From positions 3,322,001-3,386,000 of the forward strand of contig NZ_JAFIBU010000001.1 of NCBI RefSeq assembly GCF_017833255.1: a DNA stretch of 64,000 nucleotides, written 5' to 3'. Every line of letters starts with the position of its first letter. The first letter of the stretch is position 1. This document shows positions 53,063-63,043 of the stretch, piece by piece. Origin of the DNA: Paenibacillus sp. PvR098 (GTDB lineage Bacteria; Bacillota; Bacilli; Paenibacillales; NBRC-103111). A model generated the notes under the pieces. It was given only the letters and a program-made list of their open reading frames with translations. It was not told the DNA's origin and ran no database searches. A program made the translations under genes and the position numbers.

Positions 53063-55410
53063 TCACTTTCCATCTCCAATTCGTCGATTCTGCGTTCCAC
53101 ATATTTGGTATCTTTGAACGCATGATACGTTTCTGCCTTTTCCACAATGACGGTGGTATTGTATTCAGGAATCCCCGCATGCGGTTCGTATACTCCTTTT
53201 GGAATGATGACATTCCCTTCCGGCCAATGAACCTGAATATTGCCGGATCGAACCTCAGCCCATTTAGCCCGGCCGTGGAAGACGCCGTATTTATTATAGA
53301 CAACAATCGCATCGCCCTCTCTAAGCTGCTGTGCCATGCCATCTTCCTCATTTATCAGCACGTCGTAACGGTCAGCACCGTTAAACGGATCGGTCTCACT
53401 ATAAACCATGGAGTTGAATTGCTTACCTCTTCTAGTCGTTACAAAATAATGGCCTTCCGGCTTGCGCAGCTCAGGAAGCTCAGTAGGGATCAGATTTCCC
53501 CGTCCGTCCGTCGTAGGGCAAATTCCATCCTCACAAAGCCAAGCACCGCCCCACTGGAACACATCGCCGCGGTTTTTCAGGTGCTGAATGCCGTCGTAAT
53601 TTGGCGCAGCCTTTGCAATCTCAGCCCGGACTGCCGCAGCATCTTTAAACTGGATCAAATGCGCCTGCTCAGGCTTCACCCGTGAAGCCAGGTCCACGTA
53701 GATCTCCCATTCCGAACGAGCTTCAGGCATGCGAGGCCCGTCGATTTCAGGCGAGAAGAACACCATGCGCTCCGTCGACGTGGAGGTTCCGCCTCCCGGC
53801 TGTTCATAACGAGTCATAGCAGGCAGGACGATAACCGTTTCCTTGGCGTCCACCAGCGTAGACGTGTTCAGCATGATGTCTTGGTGTACCCGCAGCTCTA
53901 CGTTTTGTAAGCAGCGCTCTACGAATTCTGGTTCCGGCATGGTTTCGAGGAAGTTGCCGCCGGAAGTGTAGAACGTCTTCAGCTTCCGTTCGTGATCCTC
54001 CGGGAGCAGCGCGTTCTCGAGCGTTACTCCTACGATGTCCCCCTGCCAATCAGGCAGCTTAAAGCCCCACAGCTCTTCGATTCTTGGGACGTCGGCTCCT
54101 TTAAACTCGCCACCTGGCAAGCTGAACGGGTCTGCGCCCATTTCGCCGGAACCCTGCACGCCGCTGTGACCGCGGATCGGCATGAGTCCGCAGTGTTCGC
54201 GGCCGAGGAAGCCCCGCAGCAGCGCCAGATTGGCGACTTGAGAGATGTTATCCGTACCGAAGCGGTGCTGCGTCAGCCCCATGCTCCAGACGAAAACAGC
54301 CGACTTTGCTTCAGCGAGCAGCACGGCGAATTCGCGAATTCTTTCACGTGATAGCCCGGACGATTGTTCAAGCAGTGCCCAATCCTGATTCATGACATGT
54401 GCACGCAGCTCTTCATAGCCGTTCGCATGCTCCCGCACGAAATCCAGGTTCACGGCGGATCCAGGAGAGGTTTCCTCCATATCGAACCAATGCTTCATTA
54501 CACCGTTCATGAAGGCGATGTCCCCGCCGATGTTCACCTGATAGAAATCGTCCGTAATCTTGGTGCCGAACAGAGCGGATTCTCCAACAGACGGAATCCA
54601 ATATTGATCCATGGAAGGCTCATGGTAAGGATTAATGGCAATGATCTTGGTCCCTTTCCGTTTAGCCGCATACATATACTTGGTGGATACGGGCTGGTTG
54701 TTCGCGGCTACGCTGCCCCAGAACACGAGCACATCCGTACCGATCCAGTCTTTGTAGTTACAGCTCGAGGCTCCGATACCGACCGAACGCTTCAGAGCGG
54801 TTTTAGACGGCGAGTGACAGATACGGGAGGCGTTGTCGATATGATTTGTCCCTAATAAACGGGCAGCTTTCGCTGCGACATAATATGATTCATTTGTAAT
54901 GCCGCGAGCTGTCAGGTAAAAGGCCAATTGTTTTGGATCTACACTTCGGATTTTCCCGGCAATCGTATCGAGGGCCTCATCCCATGACAAACGGCTAAAC
55001 CGGCTCTCTCCAGCGCGGCGGATCAAAGGATAAGGAATCCGGCCCAATTTGCGCAGCTCCGTGCTGTCGAGCTTACGAAGCTCTTCGATGTCCGAATGCA
55101 GAACGTCGTGCGCAATAGCGGGCATGGTGTTCAGCCGAAGCACATTCAGCCGAGTCGTACATAAGTGGGGGCCTTCCAGTGTCTGATCCCGCAGACCGGA
55201 AACGCCCAGGGCACAGCCGTCGCAAACCCCTTGAGTCAGAATGCGGTAAGCGTAAGGAAGCTGGTCGCGATTGTCCCATACGACCTTTAATGTGTCACGA
55301 ATATGCCGCGGCTTGATCCGATTGAGACCGAACGGCATTTTGCTGGCCCAAAGCTTGGGGTCTGGCATACTAGGCAGGCTGATGCGTCCTGAATGTTTCG
55401 TTTTACCCAT
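53059..55410 (-). CDS. Formate dehydrogenase-like molybdopterin oxidoreductase alpha subunit, cysteine type
   Basis: 783 residues from ATG 55410. C63, C66 and C84 (GVCDGC, HLC) are placed as iron-sulfur ligands, and NASRICHSPSKTAL puts Cys198-His199 where selenocysteine-His occurs in E. coli FdhF. Later QWGGAWLCEDG and the C-terminal cofactor domain (about 660-775). This is the FdhF/YjgC-like (Fdhalpha-like) family of Firmicutes. It is a cytoplasmic protein with no twin-arginine signal. fdhD overlaps its end; no beta or gamma subunit is nearby, so the electron partner is unknown. Confidence 0.88.
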   Translation of the reverse strand: MGKTKHSGRISLPSMPDPKLWASKMPFGLNRIKPRHIRDTLKVVWDNRDQLPYAYRILTQGVCDGCALGVSGLRDQTLEGPHLCTTRLNVLRLNTMPAIAHDVLHSDIEELRKLDSTELRKLGRIPYPLIRRAGESRFSRLSWDEALDTIAGKIRSVDPKQLAFYLTARGITNESYYVAAKAARLLGTNHIDNASRICHSPSKTALKRSVGIGASSCNYKDWIGTDVLVFWGSVAANNQPVSTKYMYAAKRKGTKIIAINPYHEPSMDQYWIPSVGESALFGTKITDDFYQVNIGGDIAFMNGVMKHWFDMEETSPGSAVNLDFVREHANGYEELRAHVMNQDWALLEQSSGLSRERIREFAVLLAEAKSAVFVWSMGLTQHRFGTDNISQVANLALLRGFLGREHCGLMPIRGHSGVQGSGEMGADPFSLPGGEFKGADVPRIEELWGFKLPDWQGDIVGVTLENALLPEDHERKLKTFYTSGGNFLETMPEPEFVERCLQNVELRVHQDIMLNTSTLVDAKETVIVLPAMTRYEQPGGGTSTSTERMVFFSPEIDGPRMPEARSEWEIYVDLASRVKPEQAHLIQFKDAAAVRAEIAKAAPNYDGIQHLKNRGDVFQWGGAWLCEDGICPTTDGRGNLIPTELPELRKPEGHYFVTTRRGKQFNSMVYSETDPFNGADRYDVLINEEDGMAQQLREGDAIVVYNKYGVFHGRAKWAEVRSGNIQVHWPEGNVIIPKGVYEPHAGIPEYNTTVIVEKAETYHAFKDTKYVERRIDELEMESE

Positions 55411-55465
55411 GAATAATTACCACCTTTGATTGGAATTTCGTATGATTTGTTATGATCTATGGAAT

Positions 55466-55535
55466 AAAAAAAGCCGCAAAGATCCCGCTCCCTTGAAGTC
55501 CGTTAGTCGGAATGAAGGAGTGGATCTATTGCGGC
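55466..55535 (-). terminator. Long imperfect hairpin with T-run, minus strand
   Basis: GCCGCAA (55473-55479) pairs with TTGCGGC (55529-55535); inner GATCC/GGATC and further short pairs extend it. The A-run at 55466-55472 becomes a T-run on the minus strand. It lies between the DUF2294 gene and the dehydrogenase, so it terminates the former or attenuates the latter. I see no gene in 55411-55605. Confidence 0.75.
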
Positions 55536-55605
55536 GGTTAGTCTTGAGCAGGTTCGCTGCCAAGTGCCAACGGCACATATTATGTTGGTTTGTATGCATT
55601 CGGCT

Positions 55606-55968
55606 CTATGACGAACTGAATTTCTTCTGAATGTCCTGATCGAATACAAAAATGCTCATGCCCAAATCTTTATCCAAATCGATGTCGACAAACAAATCAA
55701 CGAATTGTGCCCCTAGAAGTTCTTCGATTTCGGTAGGGCGGTGCGCTCGGTACATTTCTTTAATCATTTCGGTCCGAGCCGTACGTAGCGCATGCTTGCC
55801 ATCGGTTGCGGTGGCGATAAATTTCTCTACGGGAGACAGATGCCCCTCCATCTCGCAGATCGCCCAATTTTTGCAGAAGGTGGTGCGGATCTCGCGAGGC
55901 CCCTTACCGATATGGCGTTTGCGGAACGCCTTAACCAAATTGCTAAATTCGGCTTCTGTTTTATTCAT
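55606..55968 (-). CDS. DUF2294 family protein (MpsC-like)
   Basis: 120 residues from ATG 55968 with GGAG upstream; an in-frame start at 56019 would add 17 unlike residues. KAFRKRHIGKGPREIRTTFCKNWAICEMEGHLSPVEKFI and FVDIDLDKDLGMSIFVFD match the DUF2294/MpsC family. Family members have been linked to a membrane-potential generating system, but the role beside formate dehydrogenase is not known to me. A hairpin separates it from the dehydrogenase gene. Confidence 0.75.
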   Translation of the reverse strand: MNKTEAEFSNLVKAFRKRHIGKGPREIRTTFCKNWAICEMEGHLSPVEKFIATATDGKHALRTARTEMIKEMYRAHRPTEIEELLGAQFVDLFVDIDLDKDLGMSIFVFDQDIQKKFSSS

Positions 55969-56198
55969 TCGTGTACAGCTCCGTCTATGGCAACGTTTTC
56001 TGCTTACCCATTTTATCACGGCAGTAAGGCTGTTTCAAGAAAAAAAAGGTTTTGTGCGTTAGGCGGAGACGTTTTGCTTGATAGAGTCGCCCGGGTGCGG
56101 TACGATGAGGAGAGGAACGGAAGGACAGCTGCCCGGAATACTTGGTTTTTCGACGGGGATTGCCGGTGAACAGACCTTATATAAAAGGAAAAAATGAA

Positions 56199-56234
56199 TT
56201 GAATTATTATACCTAAGAATGTATAATAATACAT
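56199..56234 (+). promoter_or_regulatory. Promoter and ARG box of the arginine operon
   Basis: TTGAAT (56199-56204), 17 bases, TATAAT (56222-56227). ATGTATAATAATACAT (56219-56234) fits TGNATWWWWATNCA and covers the -10, the expected place for AhrC/ArgR repression. A weaker half-similar box TGAATTGAATTATT is at 56195-56208. Confidence 0.75.
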
Positions 56235-56260
56235 AGTTTTTATGTGGAGGGAACGGAACC

Positions 56261-57310
56261 ATGTCTACGAAATTAAGAGCGGCCATCATCGGTTCGACGG
56301 GCTATGGCGGGGTAGAGCTTATTCGGCTGTTGCTAGCGCATCCGCATGTGGCCATTACTTCGGTGATCTCGTCTTCAAGCGCGGGGGCGCCGATCGCGGA
56401 CGGATATCCGCATTTGAATCAAATATTGACCGACAAGCTGGATGCCGTAGATGTCGATTTGATCCGGGAGAAGGCAGATGTTGTCTTCTTGGCGACGCCG
56501 CATGGCGTTAGCACGGAGCTGTCCCCTAAGCTGGTTGATGCGGGGATGAAGGTCATCGATATCTCGGGAGATTTCCGTTTGAAATCCGGCAGAGATTACG
56601 AGACTTGGTACAAACACAAGCCGGCGGATCCCGCTTATATAGAAAAGGCAGTTTACGGACTGGCCGAGGTGTTCGCAGATGAGGTTCGGGACGCGGAGTT
56701 CATCTCCAACCCGGGCTGCTATCCGACTGCCACGCTGCTCGGTCTGGCACCGATTGCAGCCAGCGGCTTAATGGATCCGAAATCCGTCATCGCAGATGCC
56801 AAATCGGGCGTGTCGGGTGCGGGTCGGGGGCTTAGCCTGACGGTCCATTACGCGGAAATCAACGAGAATTTCCTTGCGTACAAAGTGAACAAGCACCAGC
56901 ATACGCCGGAGATTGAGCAGACGCTGAGCCGGCTGGCCGGAGAAGAGGTCGTCATGACGTTTACGACGCACCTGGTGCCGATGACGCGGGGGATCTTGTC
57001 TACCATCTATGTGAACCTCAAAGAGCGCCGCAGCGAGGACGAAATCTTCGACCTTTATCGCAAATACTATGAGGGACGCCGGTTCGTCCGTATTCGCGAC
57101 AAAGGAAAGTATCCGGCAACGAAGGAAGTATGGGGCTCCAATTATTGCGACATCGGCTTGTCCCTCGATCCACGGACTGGCCGTTTGACGATCATTTCAG
57201 TTATAGACAATGTAGTGAAGGGCGCCGCAGGGCAGGCGATCCAGAACTTGAACATCATGATGGGCTGGGATGAAACGACAGGTCTTGCGTTCACCCCGGT
57301 GTATCCATAA
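56261..57310 (+). CDS. argC: N-acetyl-gamma-glutamyl-phosphate reductase
   Basis: 349 residues from ATG 56261 with GGAGGGAACGG upstream. GSTGYGGVELIRLLLAHP is the NADP-binding loop and SNPGCYPTA holds the catalytic Cys. Third step of arginine synthesis, reducing N-acetylglutamyl phosphate. First gene of the operon. Confidence 0.97.
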   Translation: MSTKLRAAIIGSTGYGGVELIRLLLAHPHVAITSVISSSSAGAPIADGYPHLNQILTDKLDAVDVDLIREKADVVFLATPHGVSTELSPKLVDAGMKVIDISGDFRLKSGRDYETWYKHKPADPAYIEKAVYGLAEVFADEVRDAEFISNPGCYPTATLLGLAPIAASGLMDPKSVIADAKSGVSGAGRGLSLTVHYAEINENFLAYKVNKHQHTPEIEQTLSRLAGEEVVMTFTTHLVPMTRGILSTIYVNLKERRSEDEIFDLYRKYYEGRRFVRIRDKGKYPATKEVWGSNYCDIGLSLDPRTGRLTIISVIDNVVKGAAGQAIQNLNIMMGWDETTGLAFTPVYP

Positions 57311-57342
57311 CGCGCTAAGGAACGGTGAGGAGAAGGATGGCT

Positions 57343-58569
57343 ATGATAGGGAAGGATTCGTTCGTGATCTTATCGGAAGGGTCCGTTACGACACCAAAAG
57401 GATTTCGTGCAGGCGGGCTGCACTGCGGTCTGAAGAAGACGGAGCGGTATGACCTTGGTGCGATTGTGTGCGAGGTCCCGGCTCAGGCGGCGGGTGTGTA
57501 CACGCTGAACCAGTTTCAGGCGGCTCCGCTGCGTGTAACGCAGGAGAGCATCGCGCAGGGAGGAATGCTGCAGGCGATGCTCGTGAACAGCGGGAACGCC
57601 AACGCGTGCACAGGACAACAGGGCGAAGACGACGCCCGTGCGATGAGATCCGCTGCAGCCAAGGCATTCGGCGTAGCTGAGCATTTGGTCGGTGTCACGT
57701 CAACCGGCGTGATCGGCGAGCTGCTGCCGATGCCGAAGGTGCTGAGCGGCATCGAGAAGCTGCCGGTTGAGGTGAAAGCCGACGGCGGGGACGATTTCTG
57801 TCAGGCAATCCTGACAACGGATCTGGTGAAGAAGGAAATCTGCGTCAGCCTGACGGTGGATGGGCGAACGGTACATATTGCGGGTGCGGCGAAGGGCTCG
57901 GGCATGATTCATCCGAACATGGCCACGATGCTCGGATTCATGACGACGGATGCGAACATCGAGAGCGCACAGCTGCAGAAGCTGCTGAACGACGTAACGG
58001 ATTCCACCTTCAACATGATTACGGTAGACGGCGATACGAGCACGAATGACATGGTTGTCGTCATGGCTAGCGGTCTTGCGGGCGGCGTAAGCCTGACGCC
58101 GGAGCATGAGGAGTGGACTGCGTTCGCGGCTGCGTTCAACTACGTTGGCGAATATTTGGCCAAAGCGATTGCTCGTGACGGCGAAGGCGCAACCAAGCTG
58201 ATCGAGGTGACTGTTAGCGGAGCCGCTTCGAGGGAAGCGGCGCGTGCTATCGTCAAGACCGTGATCGGCTCGAGTCTGGTGAAATCCGCCTGCTTCGGAG
58301 CGGATGCGAACTGGGGACGGATCATCGCGGCGGTCGGACGCGCGGGTCATCCGGTACAGACGGAGACGGTGGACATCCGATTAGGAGACATTGTCGTGCT
58401 GGCGCAGTCGCGTCCGGTGAAATTCGATGAGGAACGGGCCGCCGAATATTTAAAGGGCGAGCTTGTGCAAATCCATGTCAATCTGAACATGGGTGACCAG
58501 AACGCAACCGGCTGGGGCTGCGATTTGACATACGATTATGTGCGGATCAACGCGGCATACCGGACTTAG
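57343..58569 (+). CDS. argJ: Bifunctional ornithine acetyltransferase / N-acetylglutamate synthase
   Basis: 408 residues from ATG 57343 (GAGGAGAAGG upstream; ATG 57337 and GTG 57325 are in frame but badly spaced). GSGMIHPNMATMLGFMTTDA contains the Ala-Thr autocleavage site whose Thr becomes the nucleophile. It recycles the acetyl group from acetylornithine to glutamate. Only a small gap precedes argB. Confidence 0.96.
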   Translation: MIGKDSFVILSEGSVTTPKGFRAGGLHCGLKKTERYDLGAIVCEVPAQAAGVYTLNQFQAAPLRVTQESIAQGGMLQAMLVNSGNANACTGQQGEDDARAMRSAAAKAFGVAEHLVGVTSTGVIGELLPMPKVLSGIEKLPVEVKADGGDDFCQAILTTDLVKKEICVSLTVDGRTVHIAGAAKGSGMIHPNMATMLGFMTTDANIESAQLQKLLNDVTDSTFNMITVDGDTSTNDMVVVMASGLAGGVSLTPEHEEWTAFAAAFNYVGEYLAKAIARDGEGATKLIEVTVSGAASREAARAIVKTVIGSSLVKSACFGADANWGRIIAAVGRAGHPVQTETVDIRLGDIVVLAQSRPVKFDEERAAEYLKGELVQIHVNLNMGDQNATGWGCDLTYDYVRINAAYRT

Positions 58570-58675
58570 CTTACAGAATTCAAAAGAGCTTATAGGAACA
58601 GTCAAGGGTATATTTTTGCGGCCTTGCCTTGAACTTGGTAGGGGATAGCCGATCTATAAAGGGGAAACGGTTCGG

Positions 58676-59467
58676 ATGAGCAATTGTTTTGTGATGAAAT
58701 GCGGCGGCAGCACGCTGGCTGCTCTACCTGATGGTTTTTTTGAGGATTTGAAAAGGCTGCAGGAGGAGGGTCTAATTCCGGTCATCGTCCATGGCGGCGG
58801 TCCGGCGATATCGGATACGCTCGGGAAGCTCGGCATCGAGACGGAGTTCGTGAATGGCTTGCGCCGGACGAATGAAGCGGTGCTGGATGTAGTCGAAATG
58901 GTACTTGCGGGACAAATTAACAAAGAGATTGTTCGCAAAATCCAGCGTTCCGGAGCTAAAGCGCTTGGTCTGTCCGGGGTGGACGGCTACCTGATTCAAG
59001 CGGCGCCTGTAGCGAACGCGGATGAGGTCGGGCTCGTCGGCGACGTTACGCATGTGAACGCAGAACTCGTACAGGGTATCGTGAACATGGGCTATATGCC
59101 GGTCATCGCGCCTGTGGGTATTGGAGCGGACGGCGGTCAGCGCTACAACATCAACGCGGACACCGCTGCGGGTGCGGTAGCATCCCATATTGGCGTGGAG
59201 CGGATGATCGTGGTGACCGATGTGCCGGGCATTATGAGAACGGTGGACGGCGAGAAGAAGGTGCTGCCTTCCGTGACGGTGCAGGAAATCGACGAGATGA
59301 TCGAAAGCGGCGAGATTTACGGCGGCATGATCCCAAAGGTGCGTGCGGCGGTGCAGTGCATCCAAGGGAAGGTGCGCGAGGTTGTGATCGTGAACGGTGC
59401 CGAACCGGAAGTCCTGAGCAAAGCGCTCAAGGGCGGGGGCATCGGAACGCGCATCGTCAGGGGGTAA
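58676..59467 (+). CDS. argB: Acetylglutamate kinase
   Basis: 263 residues from ATG 58676 with AAAGGGGAAACGG upstream. KCGGSTLA and VHGGGPAISDTL at the N-terminus, and YNINADTAAGAVA, place it in the amino-acid kinase family as ArgB. Second step of arginine synthesis. Short N-terminus, so arginine feedback of the extended kind is not expected. Confidence 0.96.
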   Translation: MSNCFVMKCGGSTLAALPDGFFEDLKRLQEEGLIPVIVHGGGPAISDTLGKLGIETEFVNGLRRTNEAVLDVVEMVLAGQINKEIVRKIQRSGAKALGLSGVDGYLIQAAPVANADEVGLVGDVTHVNAELVQGIVNMGYMPVIAPVGIGADGGQRYNINADTAAGAVASHIGVERMIVVTDVPGIMRTVDGEKKVLPSVTVQEIDEMIESGEIYGGMIPKVRAAVQCIQGKVREVVIVNGAEPEVLSKALKGGGIGTRIVRG

Positions 59468-59499
59468 GGAACCTTTTGAATGATAAAGGAGTGAAAGGC

Positions 59500-60690
59500 A
59501 TGGGAGAGTCTCAAAATGCGTTGTTTCCGAATTACGGACGGTATCCTTTTACGTTTGTGAAGGGGGACGGCAGCAGGCTGTGGGATGAGAACGGCAAGGA
59601 ATATTTGGACCTGATGTGCGGGCTCGCGGTGACGAACTTAGGGCATGCTCCAAAGCAGGTAAAGGAGCGTTTGAAAAACCAGGTCGATACGCTTTGGCAT
59701 ACGAGCAATCTGTTTCATATTCCGGACCAGCAAAAGCTGGCGGAGCTGCTTGTCGCTAACAGCTGCGCAGATGCCGTATTCTTCTGCAACAGCGGGGCGG
59801 AAGCGAACGAGGCGGCGATCAAGCTGGCGCGGCGTTATTATCAGAAGGTAATAGGCAAGCCGGAGCGCTACGAGATCATTACCTTCCATATGTCGTTCCA
59901 TGGACGGACGCTGGCGACGCTGACAGCAACAGGACAAGACAAGGTGAAGGAAGGCTTCTCGCCGCTTCCGGAAGGCTTCGTGTACGCGCCTTTCAATGAT
60001 GCGGAAGCATTGGAGAAATTGATTGGCGACCGGACGTGCGCGATTATGTTGGAGATGGTTCAGGGTGAAGGCGGCGTGAATCCGGTGGACCCTGTATTCG
60101 TGAAGCGGGTAGCAGAGCTGTGCGAGCAGCACGGGCTGCTGCTGATCGTTGACGAAATTCAGACCGGCATGGGACGCACGGGCAAGCTGTTTGCGTATGA
60201 GCATTACGGTATTGAACCCGATGTGTTCACATTGGCCAAGGGACTCGGCAGCGGTATGCCGATCGGCGCGATGCTTGGTAAAGAGAAGCTCCGAGAAGCG
60301 TTCTCCGCAGGGAGCCACGGCTCCACGTTCGGAGGCAACTACTTGTCCACCGCGGCAGGCGTTGCGACGCTGGAGACGATACTCGAAGAGAAGCTGTCGG
60401 AACGCGCGGCGGAACTTGGCAGCTATATTGTCAGCGAGCTCGAGCAAAAGCTGGCGGGCAATCCGCTCGTGGAGCAAATCCGCGGACTGGGACTGCTCAT
60501 CGGTATCGGGCTGAACCGATCAGCGGCGGAGATTATTAATGAGCTGCATAACGAGGGTATCCTCGTCGTATCGGCGGGCCCTAACGTCATTCGTTTGGCG
60601 CCAAGCCTCTTGATCTCGAAGGAAGATTTGGATCGTGGGCTCGATGCGATCTGCACCATTTTAGCGAAAAAGGCCGGGGCTGCAGTTTAA
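59500..60690 (+). CDS. argD: Acetylornithine aminotransferase
   Basis: 396 residues from ATG 59500, AAAGGAG 8 bases upstream; in-frame codons further up lie inside argB. FCNSGAEANEAAIKLARRY, VDEIQTGMGRTG and TLAKGLGSGMPIGA with PLP-Lys near residue 247. Class III aminotransferase making acetylornithine. Follows argB after 32 bases. Confidence 0.96.
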   Translation: MGESQNALFPNYGRYPFTFVKGDGSRLWDENGKEYLDLMCGLAVTNLGHAPKQVKERLKNQVDTLWHTSNLFHIPDQQKLAELLVANSCADAVFFCNSGAEANEAAIKLARRYYQKVIGKPERYEIITFHMSFHGRTLATLTATGQDKVKEGFSPLPEGFVYAPFNDAEALEKLIGDRTCAIMLEMVQGEGGVNPVDPVFVKRVAELCEQHGLLLIVDEIQTGMGRTGKLFAYEHYGIEPDVFTLAKGLGSGMPIGAMLGKEKLREAFSAGSHGSTFGGNYLSTAAGVATLETILEEKLSERAAELGSYIVSELEQKLAGNPLVEQIRGLGLLIGIGLNRSAAEIINELHNEGILVVSAGPNVIRLAPSLLISKEDLDRGLDAICTILAKKAGAAV

Positions 60691-60734
60691 CTTTACAGCC
60701 GGTTTATACGGATAAACAGAAAGGAGATGCATCC

Positions 60735-61691
60735 ATGCCAGGAACAACTGAACAGGATATGGCAGTTCAGCTTAAAGGGCGGGATTTCATCGGATTAGTG
60801 GATTATACGCCGGGTGAGATTCAATATTTAATCGATTTAGCGGTGGAACTGAAGAAAAAGCAGAAAGCGGGAGAGGTGTATCAGCCGCTCAAAGGAAAGA
60901 CCCTCGGAATGATTTTTGAGAAGTCTTCTACGCGGACGCGGGTTTCTTTTGAAGTGGGAATGTACCAGCTTGGGGGTCATGCACTGTTCCTCAGCAAGAA
61001 CGATCTGCAAATCGGCCGCGGAGAGACGATTCAAGATACGGCGCAGACGATGTCGCGGTATTTGGACGGGATTATGATTCGCACGTATGCTCACCGGACG
61101 GTGATCGAGCTGGCCCGGGGTGCAACGGTTCCCGTAATCAACGGCTTAACGGACTTGTCTCATCCTTGCCAGGCGCTGGCGGATTACCAGACGATCTTTG
61201 AGAAAAAAGGCCGTCTGCAGGGACTCAAAGTAGCCTATATCGGCGATGGGAATAATATGGTACACTCTCTGTTAATGGGTGCGGCCAAGCTTGGCGTGAA
61301 TTTTGCGGTGGCGACGCCGGATGGTTACGATCCGGACAAGGAAGTGCTCGAGATGTCCCGTGAAATGGCTTCGAAAGCGGGCTCCAGCATCTATGTAGGC
61401 ACAGATCCGAAAGAAGCGATTGCAGATGCCGATGTCGTATACACGGATGTATGGGCCAGCATGGGCTTCGAGGCGGAGCAGAAGGAGCGGGAGATCGCGT
61501 TCAAGAATTATCAGGTGAACGACGAGCTCGTGAAATACGCGAAGAAGGACTACCTGTTCATGCACTGCCTGCCGGCGCATCGCGGGGAAGAAGTTTCAGA
61601 AGGCGTGATCGACGGGCCGAACTCCGTCATTTTCGATCAGGCGGAAAACCGTCTGCATGCGCAAAAAGCGGTAATGGCTGCAATAATGTAG
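60735..61691 (+). CDS. argF: Ornithine carbamoyltransferase
   Basis: 318 residues from ATG 60735 with AAAGGAGATG upstream. SSTRTRVSFE near residue 64 binds carbamoyl phosphate, and HCLPAHRGEEV is the ornithine motif. Forms citrulline. The carAB genes present here in B. subtilis are absent, so carbamoyl phosphate must come from elsewhere in the genome. Confidence 0.97.
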   Translation: MPGTTEQDMAVQLKGRDFIGLVDYTPGEIQYLIDLAVELKKKQKAGEVYQPLKGKTLGMIFEKSSTRTRVSFEVGMYQLGGHALFLSKNDLQIGRGETIQDTAQTMSRYLDGIMIRTYAHRTVIELARGATVPVINGLTDLSHPCQALADYQTIFEKKGRLQGLKVAYIGDGNNMVHSLLMGAAKLGVNFAVATPDGYDPDKEVLEMSREMASKAGSSIYVGTDPKEAIADADVVYTDVWASMGFEAEQKEREIAFKNYQVNDELVKYAKKDYLFMHCLPAHRGEEVSEGVIDGPNSVIFDQAENRLHAQKAVMAAIM

Positions 61692-61723
61692 AATGAGCTT
61701 AAATGTAAGGGGAGCGGAAACGA

Positions 61724-62965
61724 ATGGCAAAGCAAAAAATTGTTTTGGCGTATTCGGGCGGTTTGGATACGTCGATCATTTTGAAATGGTTGAAGGAAAC
61801 GTATGATGCGGAAATTATCGCTTTTACAGCCGATATCGGGCAGAAGGAAGAGCTTGACGGCCTAGAGGAAAAAGCGCTGAGCACCGGTGCCTCCAAAGTG
61901 TACATTGATGATCTTCGTGAAGAGTTTGCACGCGATTTCATTTATCCGATGTTTCAAGCGGGTGCACTGTATGAAGGACAGTATTTGCTCGGCACGAGCA
62001 TTGCGCGTCCTTTGATTGCAAAGCGGATGGTTGAAATCGCCCGTGCAGAAGGCGCTACAGCCATCGCGCACGGCGCTACGGGCAAAGGGAACGATCAGGT
62101 GCGTTTCGAGCTGACGGCGGCTGCGCTGACTCCGGACATCGAAGTGATCGCGCCTTGGCGTATGGAGCAGTTCCGTGAGCAATTCCCGGGACGCGCAGAG
62201 ATGATCGCTTATGCGGAGAAGCACGGCATTCCGGTCACAGCATCGGCATCCAAGCCGTATTCAATGGACCGCAACCTGCTTCATATCAGCTATGAGAGCG
62301 GTGTATTGGAAGATCCGTGGTTTGATGCCAGCGCGCCTTCGAATAAAGACATGTTCCTGCTCAGTGCAGACCCTGAGGATGCTCCAGATCAAGCAGAGTA
62401 TGTGGAGCTGGAGTTCGAACAGGGCAATTGCGTGGCAGTAAACGGCGAGCGGATGATTCCGCTTCACGTGATGGAAAAGCTCAATGAGCTCGGCGGTAAG
62501 CACGGCGTAGGCCGCGTGGATATGGTGGAGAACCGCTTCGTCGGCATGAAGAGCCGTGGCGTGTATGAAACGCCGGGCGGAGCGATCTTGTTCACCGCGC
62601 ATCGCAAAATGGAGTCGCTCACGATGGACCGTGAAGTCATGCATTTGCGCGACTCGCTGATCTCGCGTTACGCATCGCTCGTGTACAACGGCTTCTGGTT
62701 CGCACCGGAGCGTCTGGCTGCGCAAGCACTCGTAAGCGAGAGCCAGAAGAACGTGAGCGGTACGGTTCGACTCAAGCTGTACAAAGGCAATGTCATTGCC
62801 GCCGGAGTGAAGAGCCCGGTGAGCTTGTATAACCCGGACATCGCAACGATGGAAGCGGACCCGACACAAGCGTACAACCAAGGCGACGCGACCGGCTTCA
62901 TCCGCCTGAATGCGCTGCGTTTGCGCGTTGCTTCCGGCGTAGAGCAGCAGAACGCAGGAAAGTAA
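61724..62965 (+). CDS. argG: Argininosuccinate synthase
   Basis: 413 residues from ATG 61724. [12 protein letters not shown] (ATP-pyrophosphatase loop) is at residues 9-20, then [14 protein letters not shown]. Joins citrulline and aspartate. Follows argF by 32 bases. Confidence 0.97.
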   Translation: MAKQKIVLAYSGGLDTSIILKWLKETYDAEIIAFTADIGQKEELDGLEEKALSTGASKVYIDDLREEFARDFIYPMFQAGALYEGQYLLGTSIARPLIAKRMVEIARAEGATAIAHGATGKGNDQVRFELTAAALTPDIEVIAPWRMEQFREQFPGRAEMIAYAEKHGIPVTASASKPYSMDRNLLHISYESGVLEDPWFDASAPSNKDMFLLSADPEDAPDQAEYVELEFEQGNCVAVNGERMIPLHVMEKLNELGGKHGVGRVDMVENRFVGMKSRGVYETPGGAILFTAHRKMESLTMDREVMHLRDSLISRYASLVYNGFWFAPERLAAQALVSESQKNVSGTVRLKLYKGNVIAAGVKSPVSLYNPDIATMEADPTQAYNQGDATGFIRLNALRLRVASGVEQQNAGK

Positions 62966-62984
62966 ACTGCATCGTGGTTAAGAA

Positions 62985-63016
62985 CTTAGGGTTTTCCGCC
63001 TTTGGAAAACCCTAAG
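62985..63016 (+). other. Intercistronic hairpin between argG and argH
   Basis: CTTAGGGTTTTCC (62985-62997), loop GCCTTT, GGAAAACCCTAAG (63004-63016): perfect 13-bp stem with no T-run after it. Possibly an RNA-processing or stability element rather than a terminator. Confidence 0.75.
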
Positions 63017-63043
63017 CCTATGTGTATGAGGAGGGAGCAAGAC

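Noticed and set aside
55430..55630. 66-codon plus-strand frame between dehydrogenase and DUF2294 gene
   Set aside because: Overlaps the long hairpin and the end of the DUF2294 gene; no ribosome site or similarity.
61829..61836. GCCGATAT inside argG
   Set aside because: Coding sequence of a conserved enzyme, no TAAA at the right distance.
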